This document shows positions 7,558-14,809 of a stretch of 35,168 nucleotides of DNA, piece after piece; the stretch's first letter is position 1; every line of letters begins with the position of its first letter. The translations under genes and the position numbers were made by a program. Below the pieces are notes generated by a model, which saw only the letters and a list, made by a program, of their open reading frames with translations, searched no databases and was not told where the DNA came from. Origin of the DNA: Halothiobacillus sp. (GTDB lineage Bacteria; Pseudomonadota; Gammaproteobacteria; Halothiobacillales; Halothiobacillaceae); the NCBI RefSeq assembly GCF_028710545.1, contig NZ_JAQTTX010000025.1, forward strand, positions 1 to 35,168. The letters are read 5' to 3'.

Positions 7558-10047
7558 TTAGCGATAGCTAATAGATCGCCAAACGTAGGGCCACTGGCGG
7601 TCGCGGTAGGCAACAACCTGCCCGGATTCCACCTCGATCGCGCCCTGATCTGCGGTGGCGAACAGGGGGATTTGTCGCTGCTGATAACGTTGCAGCACCG
7701 AGGGATGCGGATGCCCGAAGGGATTAAACTTACCGGCACTGATGACAGCCACTTCTGGCTGAACCGCAGCCAGGAATGGCGGCGAGGATGAGGTTTTCGA
7801 GCCATGATGCGGCACATAGAGCACATCTGATTTCAACGCAGTGCCACCCGAGTGCGCATCGATAAGCGCCTGCTCGGCTTGTGCCTCAATATCACCGGTC
7901 AACAAGGCGCTTCCCGCCCGACTCTGGATGCGGAGCACACAGGAACGATTGTTATCATCACGATTGGCCAGTGAAGCCTGATACGTCGTGAAATCCACAC
8001 CATCCCACTGCCAATGCGCACCATCACGACAAGAGATGCTATCAATGCCGGGCAGCGGCTCTCCGCCGATTACCGGAACATGAGGATAAACCGCCAGCAC
8101 GCTGGATAATCCCCCCATATGGTCGCGCGCATGGTGACTGATGACGATTTGATTCAGGTCAGAAACATGCAGTGCGCGCAGCGCGGGCACAACCGTTCGC
8201 TCGCCCGCGTCGCTGCCGCCGAATGCCGGCCCTGCGTCGTATAGCATCGCGTGGTGCGCGGTATGGATAACCACTGCCAACCCCTGCCCCACATCCAGAA
8301 ACCAGATATCGGCCTCGCCATCCGGGATCGGTGCCGGTCGATAGAACGCAGCCGGCAAACACAGCAAGAGGCCAAGATAACGGGAAGGCCAGTATTTGGG
8401 CATCAATAACCAGGCCACGCCAAGCGACGCCAGCAACAGGGTCCATCCTGCCGGAGCAGCGATATGACTATCCGGCAGCGCCAGTCGCAACCACTCCAGA
8501 AAGCCGAACAAGCCGTGCGCCAGGACGTTGATCGGCCACATCAGGACTGCCGCAACCGAAGGCAGAATACCGACGAACGTCATGACCAGCAGGGAAAGCG
8601 GCGTGATCACAAAAGTAATCACCGGCACAGCCACGATATTGGCGGGTAAGGACGACCAGGCCACGCGGTCGAACAACCACCAGACGATGGGCAGCAAGGC
8701 AAGCGTGATAATGATCTGAAGGCGAAATCCATCGCGCCAGAACGCCAGCGCCGGGCGGTACTGCAACCAGAGCAGCATGATCAGCACCGCGCCAAACGAG
8801 AGCCAGAACCCCGCCGTGAGCGCATTGAACGGATCAAGCAAGAGCACACCCATCAAAGCGATCAGCCAGAGATCGAGCAACCGCCACGAGCGCCCCAGCA
8901 GCAGACCGGCCAGCAGAATCGTAATCATCAGTGCCGTGCGTTCGGTCGGTACAGACATCCCCGCCAGAAAGGCGTAGCCCCAGGCCGCAAGAACGGCCAC
9001 CGCGGCGGCCACACGACGAGCAGGCAACCCTTCGCACCAGCGCGTGCGCGACCAAAGCCAGGCCGCGAGCCAGGCGAACAAGCCCGAAACCATACCCACA
9101 TGCAAACCGGAAATAGCCAGCAGATGATTCGTGCCGGTGGCCAGCAGCGTTTCCCAGTCGTCCTGACCCAGATAATCACTATCCCCGATGGTCAACCCCA
9201 GCAGCAGACCCCGCCCACGGTCCGGTGTGCCTTGTGATTGTGAAATAGCCAGCAACTGCGTGCGCCAGTGCGCGCGAACCGATAACAGGTAGGCCGCGAA
9301 TCCATCGCCTCGTTCGGCCACCAGTATGGGCTTGCCATGAACCGATCCAGTGGCCGCGATGCGCTGGGAAAACAGCCAGCGCTCATAGTCGAACCCGCCG
9401 GGGTTCGCGCTGCCATGGGGCGGTTTCAAGCGCAGATCAAATCGCCAGATCTGCCCACCGTGATACTCAACTTGTTCATTGGGCGGGTAACGATGGTAGT
9501 CGCCCACACGCAATCGCTGGCCGGTTGAATAAAATCGGCAAGCCGCATCGCTTTGGTTTCTATCGACTTGTACAACGCGCAACATCAACTGGGTCGCGTG
9601 CGTTGATGGACGCGGCAAGGCATCGATCATGGCCGTCACGGAGCAGGATACGGGCGCAAGTGATGGCGGCGGCAACGTCTGCACAAACGTGCTGATCGCG
9701 GATAACGACCACAACAAACCGCTGAATACCGCAAAAGCAGGCACGGCAATCGTCCAGAAACGGGCAATAGTCGCTGATTGCTGAAATCGCAGAATCAAAA
9801 GAATCAACAAAACCAGAACCCAAAAGGCCACCGATGGGCGCAACAGGTCATCGGCCAACAGGTTGGCATGTAAAGCTTGGGAGATGAGCGAGGTCAGCCA
9901 GATCAGAGGTTCGGGCCAACCGCCCGATGTTTTAAGAGCGGCCCAAGGCAGCAACCAGGCAACCAGGGCGCCAACAGACCACGCCAGCAACCACAGCGAA
10001 CTCAATGTTGACGAGCAGCATCGATTTTGAACAAGCGTCCAGCTCAT
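7558..10047 (-). CDS. comEC: ComEC/Rec2 DNA-uptake channel protein
   Basis: This 829-residue inner-membrane protein has the three-part ComEC layout. An N-terminal soluble domain follows the first membrane helices. The competence transmembrane domain carries NHLLAISGLHVGMVSG and the helices after it. The C-terminal metallo-beta-lactamase-like domain (from about 570) has WFLDVGQGLAVVI, SHHARDHMGG, LLTGDIE and VLYVPHHGSKTSS. ComEC carries single-stranded DNA across the inner membrane during natural transformation, and its C-terminal domain is thought to degrade the other strand. The usual SHxDxDH metal motif reads SHHARDH here, so Ala replaces the first Asp. The start is ATG 10047, with only a weak ribosome-binding site. 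The kinase gene lies 61 bases downstream. No other competence gene is nearby. Confidence 0.92.
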   Translation of the reverse strand: MSWTLVQNRCCSSTLSSLWLLAWSVGALVAWLLPWAALKTSGGWPEPLIWLTSLISQALHANLLADDLLRPSVAFWVLVLLILLILRFQQSATIARFWTIAVPAFAVFSGLLWSLSAISTFVQTLPPPSLAPVSCSVTAMIDALPRPSTHATQLMLRVVQVDRNQSDAACRFYSTGQRLRVGDYHRYPPNEQVEYHGGQIWRFDLRLKPPHGSANPGGFDYERWLFSQRIAATGSVHGKPILVAERGDGFAAYLLSVRAHWRTQLLAISQSQGTPDRGRGLLLGLTIGDSDYLGQDDWETLLATGTNHLLAISGLHVGMVSGLFAWLAAWLWSRTRWCEGLPARRVAAAVAVLAAWGYAFLAGMSVPTERTALMITILLAGLLLGRSWRLLDLWLIALMGVLLLDPFNALTAGFWLSFGAVLIMLLWLQYRPALAFWRDGFRLQIIITLALLPIVWWLFDRVAWSSLPANIVAVPVITFVITPLSLLVMTFVGILPSVAAVLMWPINVLAHGLFGFLEWLRLALPDSHIAAPAGWTLLLASLGVAWLLMPKYWPSRYLGLLLCLPAAFYRPAPIPDGEADIWFLDVGQGLAVVIHTAHHAMLYDAGPAFGGSDAGERTVVPALRALHVSDLNQIVISHHARDHMGGLSSVLAVYPHVPVIGGEPLPGIDSISCRDGAHWQWDGVDFTTYQASLANRDDNNRSCVLRIQSRAGSALLTGDIEAQAEQALIDAHSGGTALKSDVLYVPHHGSKTSSSPPFLAAVQPEVAVISAGKFNPFGHPHPSVLQRYQQRQIPLFATADQGAIEVESGQVVAYRDRQWPYVWRSISYR

Positions 10048-10070
10048 GGGGCATATTCCAGCCGGAAGGC

Positions 10071-10098
10071 GCGTTTACATCGATTAGGCAGTAAACGC
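10071..10098. repeat. Perfect 8-bp inverted repeat in the comEC leader
   Basis: GCGTTTAC (10071-10078) and GTAAACGC (10091-10098) are separated by 12 bases. They lie 23 bases upstream of the comEC start and just outside the 159-bp repeat. In comEC mRNA this would form a leader hairpin, or it could be an operator for a dimeric regulator. No function can be assigned. Confidence 0.4.
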
Positions 10099-10104
10099 AA
10101 AAGC

Positions 10105-10263
10105 CTAGGTAAATGCTGATTTATTCCATCCTTGGAATAAATCAGCTCACTCATCGCGGTACACGCCCGCGATGGCTCTCACGAATCACAGACTTATGTC
10201 TTTGTTCGTGTTGGGGCATCCTGCCCCAAGCGGGAAGCACTGAATAAATCAGCGCTTCCCTAG
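10105..10263. repeat. 159-bp multi-hairpin repeat element, copy 1
   Basis: The element begins and ends in CTAG, and its 22-bp ends are imperfect inverted repeats (19 of 22 match). Between them lie five stem-loops with almost no spacer. Their positions are 10115-10146 (14-bp perfect stem), 10152-10174 (8 bp), 10180-10210 (imperfect), 10211-10229 (8 bp, loop TCC) and 10232-10260 (12 bp with one mismatch). It matches the copy at 12058-12216 at 155 of 159 positions in the same orientation. It fills most of the gap between comEC and cheR, and its last bases are the cheR stop codon. The form resembles a non-autonomous MITE- or REP-like element. It has no coding capacity. Confidence 0.92.
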
Positions 10264-11063
10264 TTTTTCAACCGGAAAGCCATGCCGCCGCCCGGCAGGC
10301 GTTCCACTGTGAAACGGTCGCTCAATTGCTGAGTGGACTCGGAGGCACCGAGAATAAGCACGCCATGAGGCTGAAGGGAATTGGCGATCTGCTCGATGAT
10401 ATGAGCCTTGGTTTCCCGAGAAAAATAGATCAACACGTTGCGACAGAAAACAATATCGAATCGTCCCAAACCAACCGGCGGATCGAGCAGATTACCGACC
10501 TGAAAACGGACACGACGCCGCACTTCAGGTTTGATGATCCAATTTTGTCCCTCAACATCGAAAAATTGCTGTTTACGCGCAGCAGATAAGCCGCGCCCAA
10601 GCGACAACGCATCGAAAACACCTGAGTTGGCCTGCTCCAACACACGCGAGGACAAATCGGTGCCGATAATTTCAACCGTAAATGGCGGTTTGATCTCGCT
10701 GACGAGCATGCTGATCGAGTATGGCTCCTGCCCCGAAGAACAAGCCGCCGACCAAATGCGAAGATTTTGCTTTTTTTGCGCCGCAGCCTCAGGGAAAAAC
10801 ACATCACGCAACGCCGCAAAAGGATATTCATCCCGAAACCAGAGCGTTTCGTTGGTGGTCATCGCCTCGATAACCGCACGGGTCAGGGCCGGTTCGCGGC
10901 CATTGAGCAATCGCCCCATAAGCGCGTCGATGGACTCGATCTTCTGATCGCGTAACACACGACTCAATCGGGTTTCCACCAGATAACGCTTATCAGCGCC
11001 CAGAAGAATGCCGCTGCGCTTTTCGAGCAACGCGCAAAACCTCTGGTATTGATCAGCCTCCAT
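10260..11063 (-). CDS. cheR: Chemotaxis protein methyltransferase CheR
   Basis: This 267-residue enzyme matches CheR in length. The helical N-terminal domain (about 1-75) contains TTNETLWFRD at 69-78. The SAM-binding domain shows RIWSAACSSGQEPYSIS at 102-118, GTDLSSRVLEQA near 134-145 and FCRNVLIYF at 206-214. CheR methylates glutamates of chemoreceptors, setting adaptation. It starts two bases after the cheV stop, so the two are co-transcribed. Its TAG stop (10262-10260) lies inside the terminal CTAG of repeat copy 1, so insertion of the element may have trimmed or rewritten the C-terminal codons. The last residues AFRLKN still look normal. No cheA, cheY, cheB or receptor gene is in the window. 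Confidence 0.94.
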   Translation of the reverse strand: MEADQYQRFCALLEKRSGILLGADKRYLVETRLSRVLRDQKIESIDALMGRLLNGREPALTRAVIEAMTTNETLWFRDEYPFAALRDVFFPEAAAQKKQNLRIWSAACSSGQEPYSISMLVSEIKPPFTVEIIGTDLSSRVLEQANSGVFDALSLGRGLSAARKQQFFDVEGQNWIIKPEVRRRVRFQVGNLLDPPVGLGRFDIVFCRNVLIYFSRETKAHIIEQIANSLQPHGVLILGASESTQQLSDRFTVERLPGGGMAFRLKN

Positions 11064-11065
11064 CC

Positions 11066-12022
11066 TTATTCCGACTCGACCAGATGTTTCGGCCGGTTAC
11101 GGAGCGCTTCTGCGACGACCTTGGCCAGGTCGTCCGGGTGGAATTTGGCAATAAAACGGTCGGCACCGACGTTTTCGACCATGGCCTCGTTAAACACCCC
11201 ACTCAACGACGAGTGAAGGATGACATAAAGCGATTTGAGGCGAGGATCACGGCGAATCTGGGTGGTTAGCGCATAGCCGTCCATGATCGGCATCTCGATA
11301 TCCGAGATGACCAGAGCGACCCGGTCGAGTTGTTCGGGGGAATCGTCTGCCCAACGGCGCAAAATATCAAACGCTTCCTTGCCATTGGTGGCCAACACCG
11401 TTTCAAGCCCCATCTGTTTGAGTGTATTGCGCACCTGATTCCGGGCAACCAGCGAATCATCGGCGACCAGGGCGATGCTTTCCTTGGATGCCAACCCGCT
11501 CACCTGTTGCAATACGTCCGCGGAAATATCTTCGCGCGTACCGACCACCTTGGAGAAAATCTGCTCCACATCGATGATCTCGACCAGCGCCTTATCCACA
11601 CGGGCCACAGCAGTCAGGAAATTGGAGGTGTTCGTGCCGGTGGGCGGCGGCATGACTTCTTTCCAGGAAAGATTGACGATGCGATCGACCGAATTGACCA
11701 GAAAGCCCTGAACCGCCCGGTTGTATTCCGTGATAATGACGAATGCTTCTTTCACCTCCTCGGGGCTCATCCGCGGGCCGCCGATGGCATCGGAAAGATC
11801 GATGATCGTAATGGTATGCCCCCGCACGTCCGCGATACCGCGCACCGATGAGGTCGCCTTCGGCACGTCAGTCAACTTGGGACAGCGAATCACTTCGCGC
11901 ACTTTGAATACGTTGATCCCGAATCGCTGATCGTCAGCAAGGCCAAAAATCAACAACTCAAGTCGATTATGCCCGGCAAGCTTGGTTCGGGAATCAACCG
12001 ATGACATCACATCTTTTTTCAC
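11066..12022 (-). CDS. cheV: Chemotaxis coupling protein CheV (CheW-receiver fusion)
   Basis: A CheW-like domain (about 17-160, from GHNRLELLIFGLADDQRFGINVF on) is fused to a receiver (about 183-312). From the GTG start at 12022, the receiver's acidic pair is Asp188/Asp189, the phosphoacceptor is Asp241 in LVISDIEMPIMDG, and Ser271 and Lys293 complete the site. CheV couples receptors to CheA, and its phosphorylation tunes adaptation. The start is uncertain. The frame opens at TTG 12034, but AAGG touches that codon. GTG 12022 has AAGG at 12 bases, and ATG 12007 is also possible. Repeat copy 2 lies about 35 bases upstream, so the cheV promoter must lie within or beyond it. cheR follows after two bases. 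Confidence 0.93.
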   Translation of the reverse strand: MKKDVMSSVDSRTKLAGHNRLELLIFGLADDQRFGINVFKVREVIRCPKLTDVPKATSSVRGIADVRGHTITIIDLSDAIGGPRMSPEEVKEAFVIITEYNRAVQGFLVNSVDRIVNLSWKEVMPPPTGTNTSNFLTAVARVDKALVEIIDVEQIFSKVVGTREDISADVLQQVSGLASKESIALVADDSLVARNQVRNTLKQMGLETVLATNGKEAFDILRRWADDSPEQLDRVALVISDIEMPIMDGYALTTQIRRDPRLKSLYVILHSSLSGVFNEAMVENVGADRFIAKFHPDDLAKVVAEALRNRPKHLVESE

Positions 12023-12057
12023 GGTGATATTCAACCTTGTTATGTAATAGGCGCAGT

Positions 12058-12216
12058 CTAGGTAAATGCTGATTTATTCCATCCATGGAATAAATCAGCT
12101 CGCTCATCGCGGTACACGCCCGCGATGGCTCTCACGAATCAAAGACTTACGTCTTTGTTCGTGTTGGGGCATCCTGCCCCAAGCGGGAAGCACTGAATAA
12201 ATCAGCGCTTCCCTAG
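12058..12216. repeat. 159-bp multi-hairpin repeat element, copy 2
   Basis: This copy has the same length, ends and orientation as copy 1, with four substitutions. One lies in the loop of the first hairpin (CCTTGG becomes CCATGG). One lies in the spacer between hairpins 1 and 2. Two lie in hairpin 3. The hairpin 3 change makes its CAAAGAC/GTCTTTG stem perfect apart from one bulged T. The copy sits between the divergent cheV and siaA-like genes. It would therefore be in the cheV leader or promoter region. Confidence 0.92.
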
Positions 12217-12555
12217 CGCTTTCCATCCACGATCACAGCGTTATACCGGATGGCTCGAGCAGTATATCGGCCAAGAATGTATCTTCTTTAATTCGGGTCC
12301 GACTCCGGCGCTATGCAAAGATACTTCAACTCTGGTTTTTTCATAGCCAAACCATCAATTCGAGACATTCTCTCCCATATTGCCCCTTTCGATCCAGATT
12401 GGATTTCTCACGCCAACATTCCTTGGTTGCCGATCGTCGGTTGTCAAAAAAATGTAACAACGAACACGCATCATGGGTAAGTTCCGGCTGTCACGATCCA
12501 TTGTTTCTCGCGATCAATCCGATTCTTGCCATTATTTTTTTTGAGACCTGCTGCC
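12217..12555 (+). other. Intergenic region upstream of the siaABCD-like operon
   Basis: These 339 bases between repeat copy 2 and the SiaA-like start should hold the promoter of the operon and possibly that of cheV. I see no sigma-70 pair with acceptable spacing and no sigma-54 -24/-12 pair. A GCCGATCG near 12433 resembles a flagellar-sigma -10 but lacks its -35. No credible small gene is present; the reading frames here lack ribosome-binding sites and run into siaA. Confidence 0.5.
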
Positions 12556-13767
12556 ATGTTGAAAGAGATCCGCTGCGCCGGGGACCTGGTGATTGAAGCG
12601 CGCGCCATTTCACCGGACTTCAGAAATGAAGAGGTATTGGCATTGTTCGGCCAGCAATCGAGCTTGACCCACCTCCCCGTACTGATGGCAGATGGCCGCC
12701 CCTTGGGGCTGATCAATCGGAACATCTTCCACAGCATGATGACCAAGCCCTACTATCCTGAACTATACAGCCAGAAGAGCTGCATCACCTTCATGGACAA
12801 GGAGCCGTTGATTGTCGAAGCCAACCTGCGAATCGAACAGTTGACCGCACTGGCTGTCGCGACGGGTAACAAGGTATTTACCGACGGATTCATCATCGTG
12901 CAGGATGGAAAATACCTCGGTATCGGTCAGGTACTCGACCTGATGCACGCCATGACCGAACTGCAGGCACGGCAACATCGTCAGCTGGTTGAAAGCATCG
13001 AATACGCCAGCGTGATCCAGCAATCACTGCTCAAGCCTTCGGAAATCGCGCTGGAACAAACGTTACCGGGCAACCACTGGCTGATCTGGCAGCCGCGTGA
13101 TGTGGTTGGCGGAGATATTTTCCACTTCAGTCAACGCGAAGACGGTTTTCTGGCCATCTTGTTCGATTGCACCGGACACGGCGTGCCGGGCGCATTCATG
13201 ACCCTGATTGCCGAATCAGCGCTGGAACAAGCGCTCAATCAGCAGGGGGATCGGGACCCTGCCGCGCTCATGGCGACAATCAACCAGCACATCAAACATG
13301 CGCTCAATCAGCACCAGGACGGCAACAGGGAAAATTCGGACGATGGTCTGGACGGCATCATCCTCCGATACGAGCGCAGTAAACGCCAAATCACCTATGC
13401 CGGCGCGCACAGCGTTCTGTATTCCCTGAACATCGAAAACGATGCGCCTATCACCTTACATACCGGTGACCGAAAAGGAGTGGGGTACGCCAGCACGCCG
13501 CTCGATTTCAAATGGCATAACCACACCATCGCCATCGACGAACCCTCTCGCGTTTTCATGCTGACCGATGGGGTGATCGACCAGATTGGCGGGCCGAGAA
13601 AAATTGCCTTCGGCAAAAAACGACTCACACAGTTTCTAACCGAACAACGGCAAGTCGAAATGCCACTGCAAAAACAGCGTTTCATAGAAACATTCAGTCA
13701 TTATCAGGGCACGCAGACACGACGAGATGATGTCACCCTGCTGGCGCTGAGCGTCACGCCGGCCTGA
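12556..13767 (+). CDS. siaA: SiaA-like SpoIIE/PP2C-family phosphatase with an N-terminal CBS-like module
   Basis: From ATG 12556 the protein has 403 residues and no membrane helix. Residues 1-135 form a CBS-like pair (THLPVLMADGRPLGLINRN near 38-56; DGFIIVQDGKYLGIGQVLDL near 110-129). A helix (134-160) leads to the PP2C domain. Metal-binding aspartates are visible: Asp187 in DVVGGD, Asp204 in LFDCTGHGVPGAFM, Asp338 in MLTDGVID and Asp391/Asp392 in RRDDVTLL. In Pseudomonas SiaA is membrane-bound with a HAMP domain and dephosphorylates SiaC. Here the same phosphatase stands first in an equivalent four-gene operon but with a soluble sensor. An upstream TTG (12526) in frame is less likely to be the start. 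The enzyme class is firm; the SiaA role rests on operon order. Confidence 0.88.
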   Translation: MLKEIRCAGDLVIEARAISPDFRNEEVLALFGQQSSLTHLPVLMADGRPLGLINRNIFHSMMTKPYYPELYSQKSCITFMDKEPLIVEANLRIEQLTALAVATGNKVFTDGFIIVQDGKYLGIGQVLDLMHAMTELQARQHRQLVESIEYASVIQQSLLKPSEIALEQTLPGNHWLIWQPRDVVGGDIFHFSQREDGFLAILFDCTGHGVPGAFMTLIAESALEQALNQQGDRDPAALMATINQHIKHALNQHQDGNRENSDDGLDGIILRYERSKRQITYAGAHSVLYSLNIENDAPITLHTGDRKGVGYASTPLDFKWHNHTIAIDEPSRVFMLTDGVIDQIGGPRKIAFGKKRLTQFLTEQRQVEMPLQKQRFIETFSHYQGTQTRRDDVTLLALSVTPA

Positions 13768-13838
13768 ATCCCAACACTGAACAGAATCACCCTTAACCGC
13801 AGCCGCAATAAATGCAGGAAGAAGCAGGAATACGCCTC

Positions 13839-14399
13839 ATGACTGAACACGACACACCGATTGCACCGCCCTGCTTCCCCGGGCTGGCCGAAAATCTCAT
13901 TTTCTTTTACGCGGGTTATTTTTCTCAGAACATCATCAACGCCATCGGTGATGCCGTGCGTTTGCGCATGGAGCAATCGGAAGCATCGAGCAGCGTGCGA
14001 CGCAAGATTTTTTCTACCTTCATCGAGATGGCACAGAACATCGTGCACTACTCGAGTGATGCCCTCACCCCGCCAGATCAGGCAACGCTGGAAATGCGTG
14101 CCGGTTCGGTGATGGTGACGCATGCCGACGGCCGGTTCTACATCCTTTGTGCCAACCCAGTCGACGCCGAATTCGCAGAGCAACTCAAACCCCTGTTGGA
14201 CCCTTTGCGGGTTATGACGACAGAGCAAATCAAAAATGCCTATCGGCAAACGCTGCGCAGTAGCGACAGTTCAGAAAACAGCAAAGGTTCCGGCCTGGGC
14301 TTTCTCACCATCGCCAAGGACAGCTCGGCTCCGCTTGAGTACGGCTTTACACCCGCTGCCCATGGCATGTTGATGTTCACACTCAAGGCCACCATTTAA
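13839..14399 (+). CDS. siaB: SiaB-like protein kinase (DUF6272 family, GHKL-like fold)
   Basis: This protein has 186 residues from ATG 13839, which has AGGA nine bases upstream; the frame also opens at ATG 13812 without such a site. It is a small GHKL-type ATPase domain. The N-box-like segment is FIEMAQNIVHYS at 61-72 with Glu63 and Asn67, and a G2-like lid NSKGSGLGFLTIAK lies at 147-160. There is no His phosphoacceptor domain, so it is an anti-sigma-type Ser/Thr kinase in the manner of SiaB or RsbW. In Pseudomonas SiaB phosphorylates SiaC and blocks its binding to SiaD. It lies between the phosphatase and the SiaC-like gene, 71 bases after the former. Function is inferred from fold and operon order. 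Confidence 0.82.
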   Translation: MTEHDTPIAPPCFPGLAENLIFFYAGYFSQNIINAIGDAVRLRMEQSEASSSVRRKIFSTFIEMAQNIVHYSSDALTPPDQATLEMRAGSVMVTHADGRFYILCANPVDAEFAEQLKPLLDPLRVMTTEQIKNAYRQTLRSSDSSENSKGSGLGFLTIAKDSSAPLEYGFTPAAHGMLMFTLKATI

Positions 14400-14425
14400 C
14401 TTTTCACGCATCAGGATTCCGAACA

Positions 14426-14809
14426 ATGGAAAAATTTTATCTCGCGGCGACCAGCAACACCCCGGAGGTGGATTTTGATTTTCCGCAACGGCGGCTCTCA
14501 CTCAAGGGTGAGTCGTATCCAGAAAGTGCCGCCGCCTTTTACGGCGACATTCTGACGAAAACGGCCGAGTTTCTGCAGACGCTGGACCAGGAAAAGATCG
14601 ACGTCAGTGTTCAGCTTTTGTACTTCAACAGTTCCAGCACAAAAATGTTGTTCAGCTTTTTCGAGATGCTGTATCAGGCGGCGGAGGCCGGCAACGCGGT
14701 GATACTGGACTGGTACCACGACGTGGACGACGAAACCATTCTGGAGTTTGGCCTGGAGCTGGCCGAGGACTTCCCTTCCATAGAATTCCACGCCCACGCC
14801 GTTGAATGA
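14426..14809 (+). CDS. siaC: SiaC-like partner-switch protein (DUF1987)
   Basis: This small protein of 127 residues matches the DUF1987 family in length and ends. It opens with FYLAATSNTPEVDFDFP, continues with GESYPESAAAFYGDI, and has the conserved core VQLLYFNSSSTKMLFSFFEML at 61-81. The fold is STAS-like. In Pseudomonas unphosphorylated SiaC binds and activates the diguanylate cyclase SiaD; SiaB phosphorylates it on a threonine in the equivalent YFN[T/S]SS segment and SiaA removes the phosphate. Here the residue after Asn68 is Ser69, followed by Ser70, Ser71 and Thr72, so the phosphosite is probably a serine. AGGA lies about ten bases before the ATG. The gene overlaps siaD by four bases, consistent with a fixed stoichiometry. 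Confidence 0.88.
   Translation: MEKFYLAATSNTPEVDFDFPQRRLSLKGESYPESAAAFYGDILTKTAEFLQTLDQEKIDVSVQLLYFNSSSTKMLFSFFEMLYQAAEAGNAVILDWYHDVDDETILEFGLELAEDFPSIEFHAHAVE

Noticed and set aside
10105..10263. CRISPR-like or tRNA-like explanation for the palindromic 159-bp element
   Set aside because: There are no regularly spaced short repeats with unique spacers, and no cloverleaf with anticodon and CCA-side features. The stems differ from one another.
10105..12216. Composite transposon carrying cheV-cheR
   Set aside because: No transposase is present between the repeats, and the repeats have no coding capacity. cheV-cheR have the same base composition as their neighbours by eye, so simple independent insertions are more likely.
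12425..12445. GCCGATCG resembling a flagellar-sigma (FliA) -10 upstream of the siaABCD-like operon
   Set aside because: Only six of eight positions fit, and no TAAAGTTT-like -35 is present at the right distance.
12399..12596. Plus-strand open frame of 65 codons before the SiaA-like gene
   Set aside because: It begins at a non-ATG codon without a ribosome-binding site, runs into siaA in another frame, and shows no family feature.
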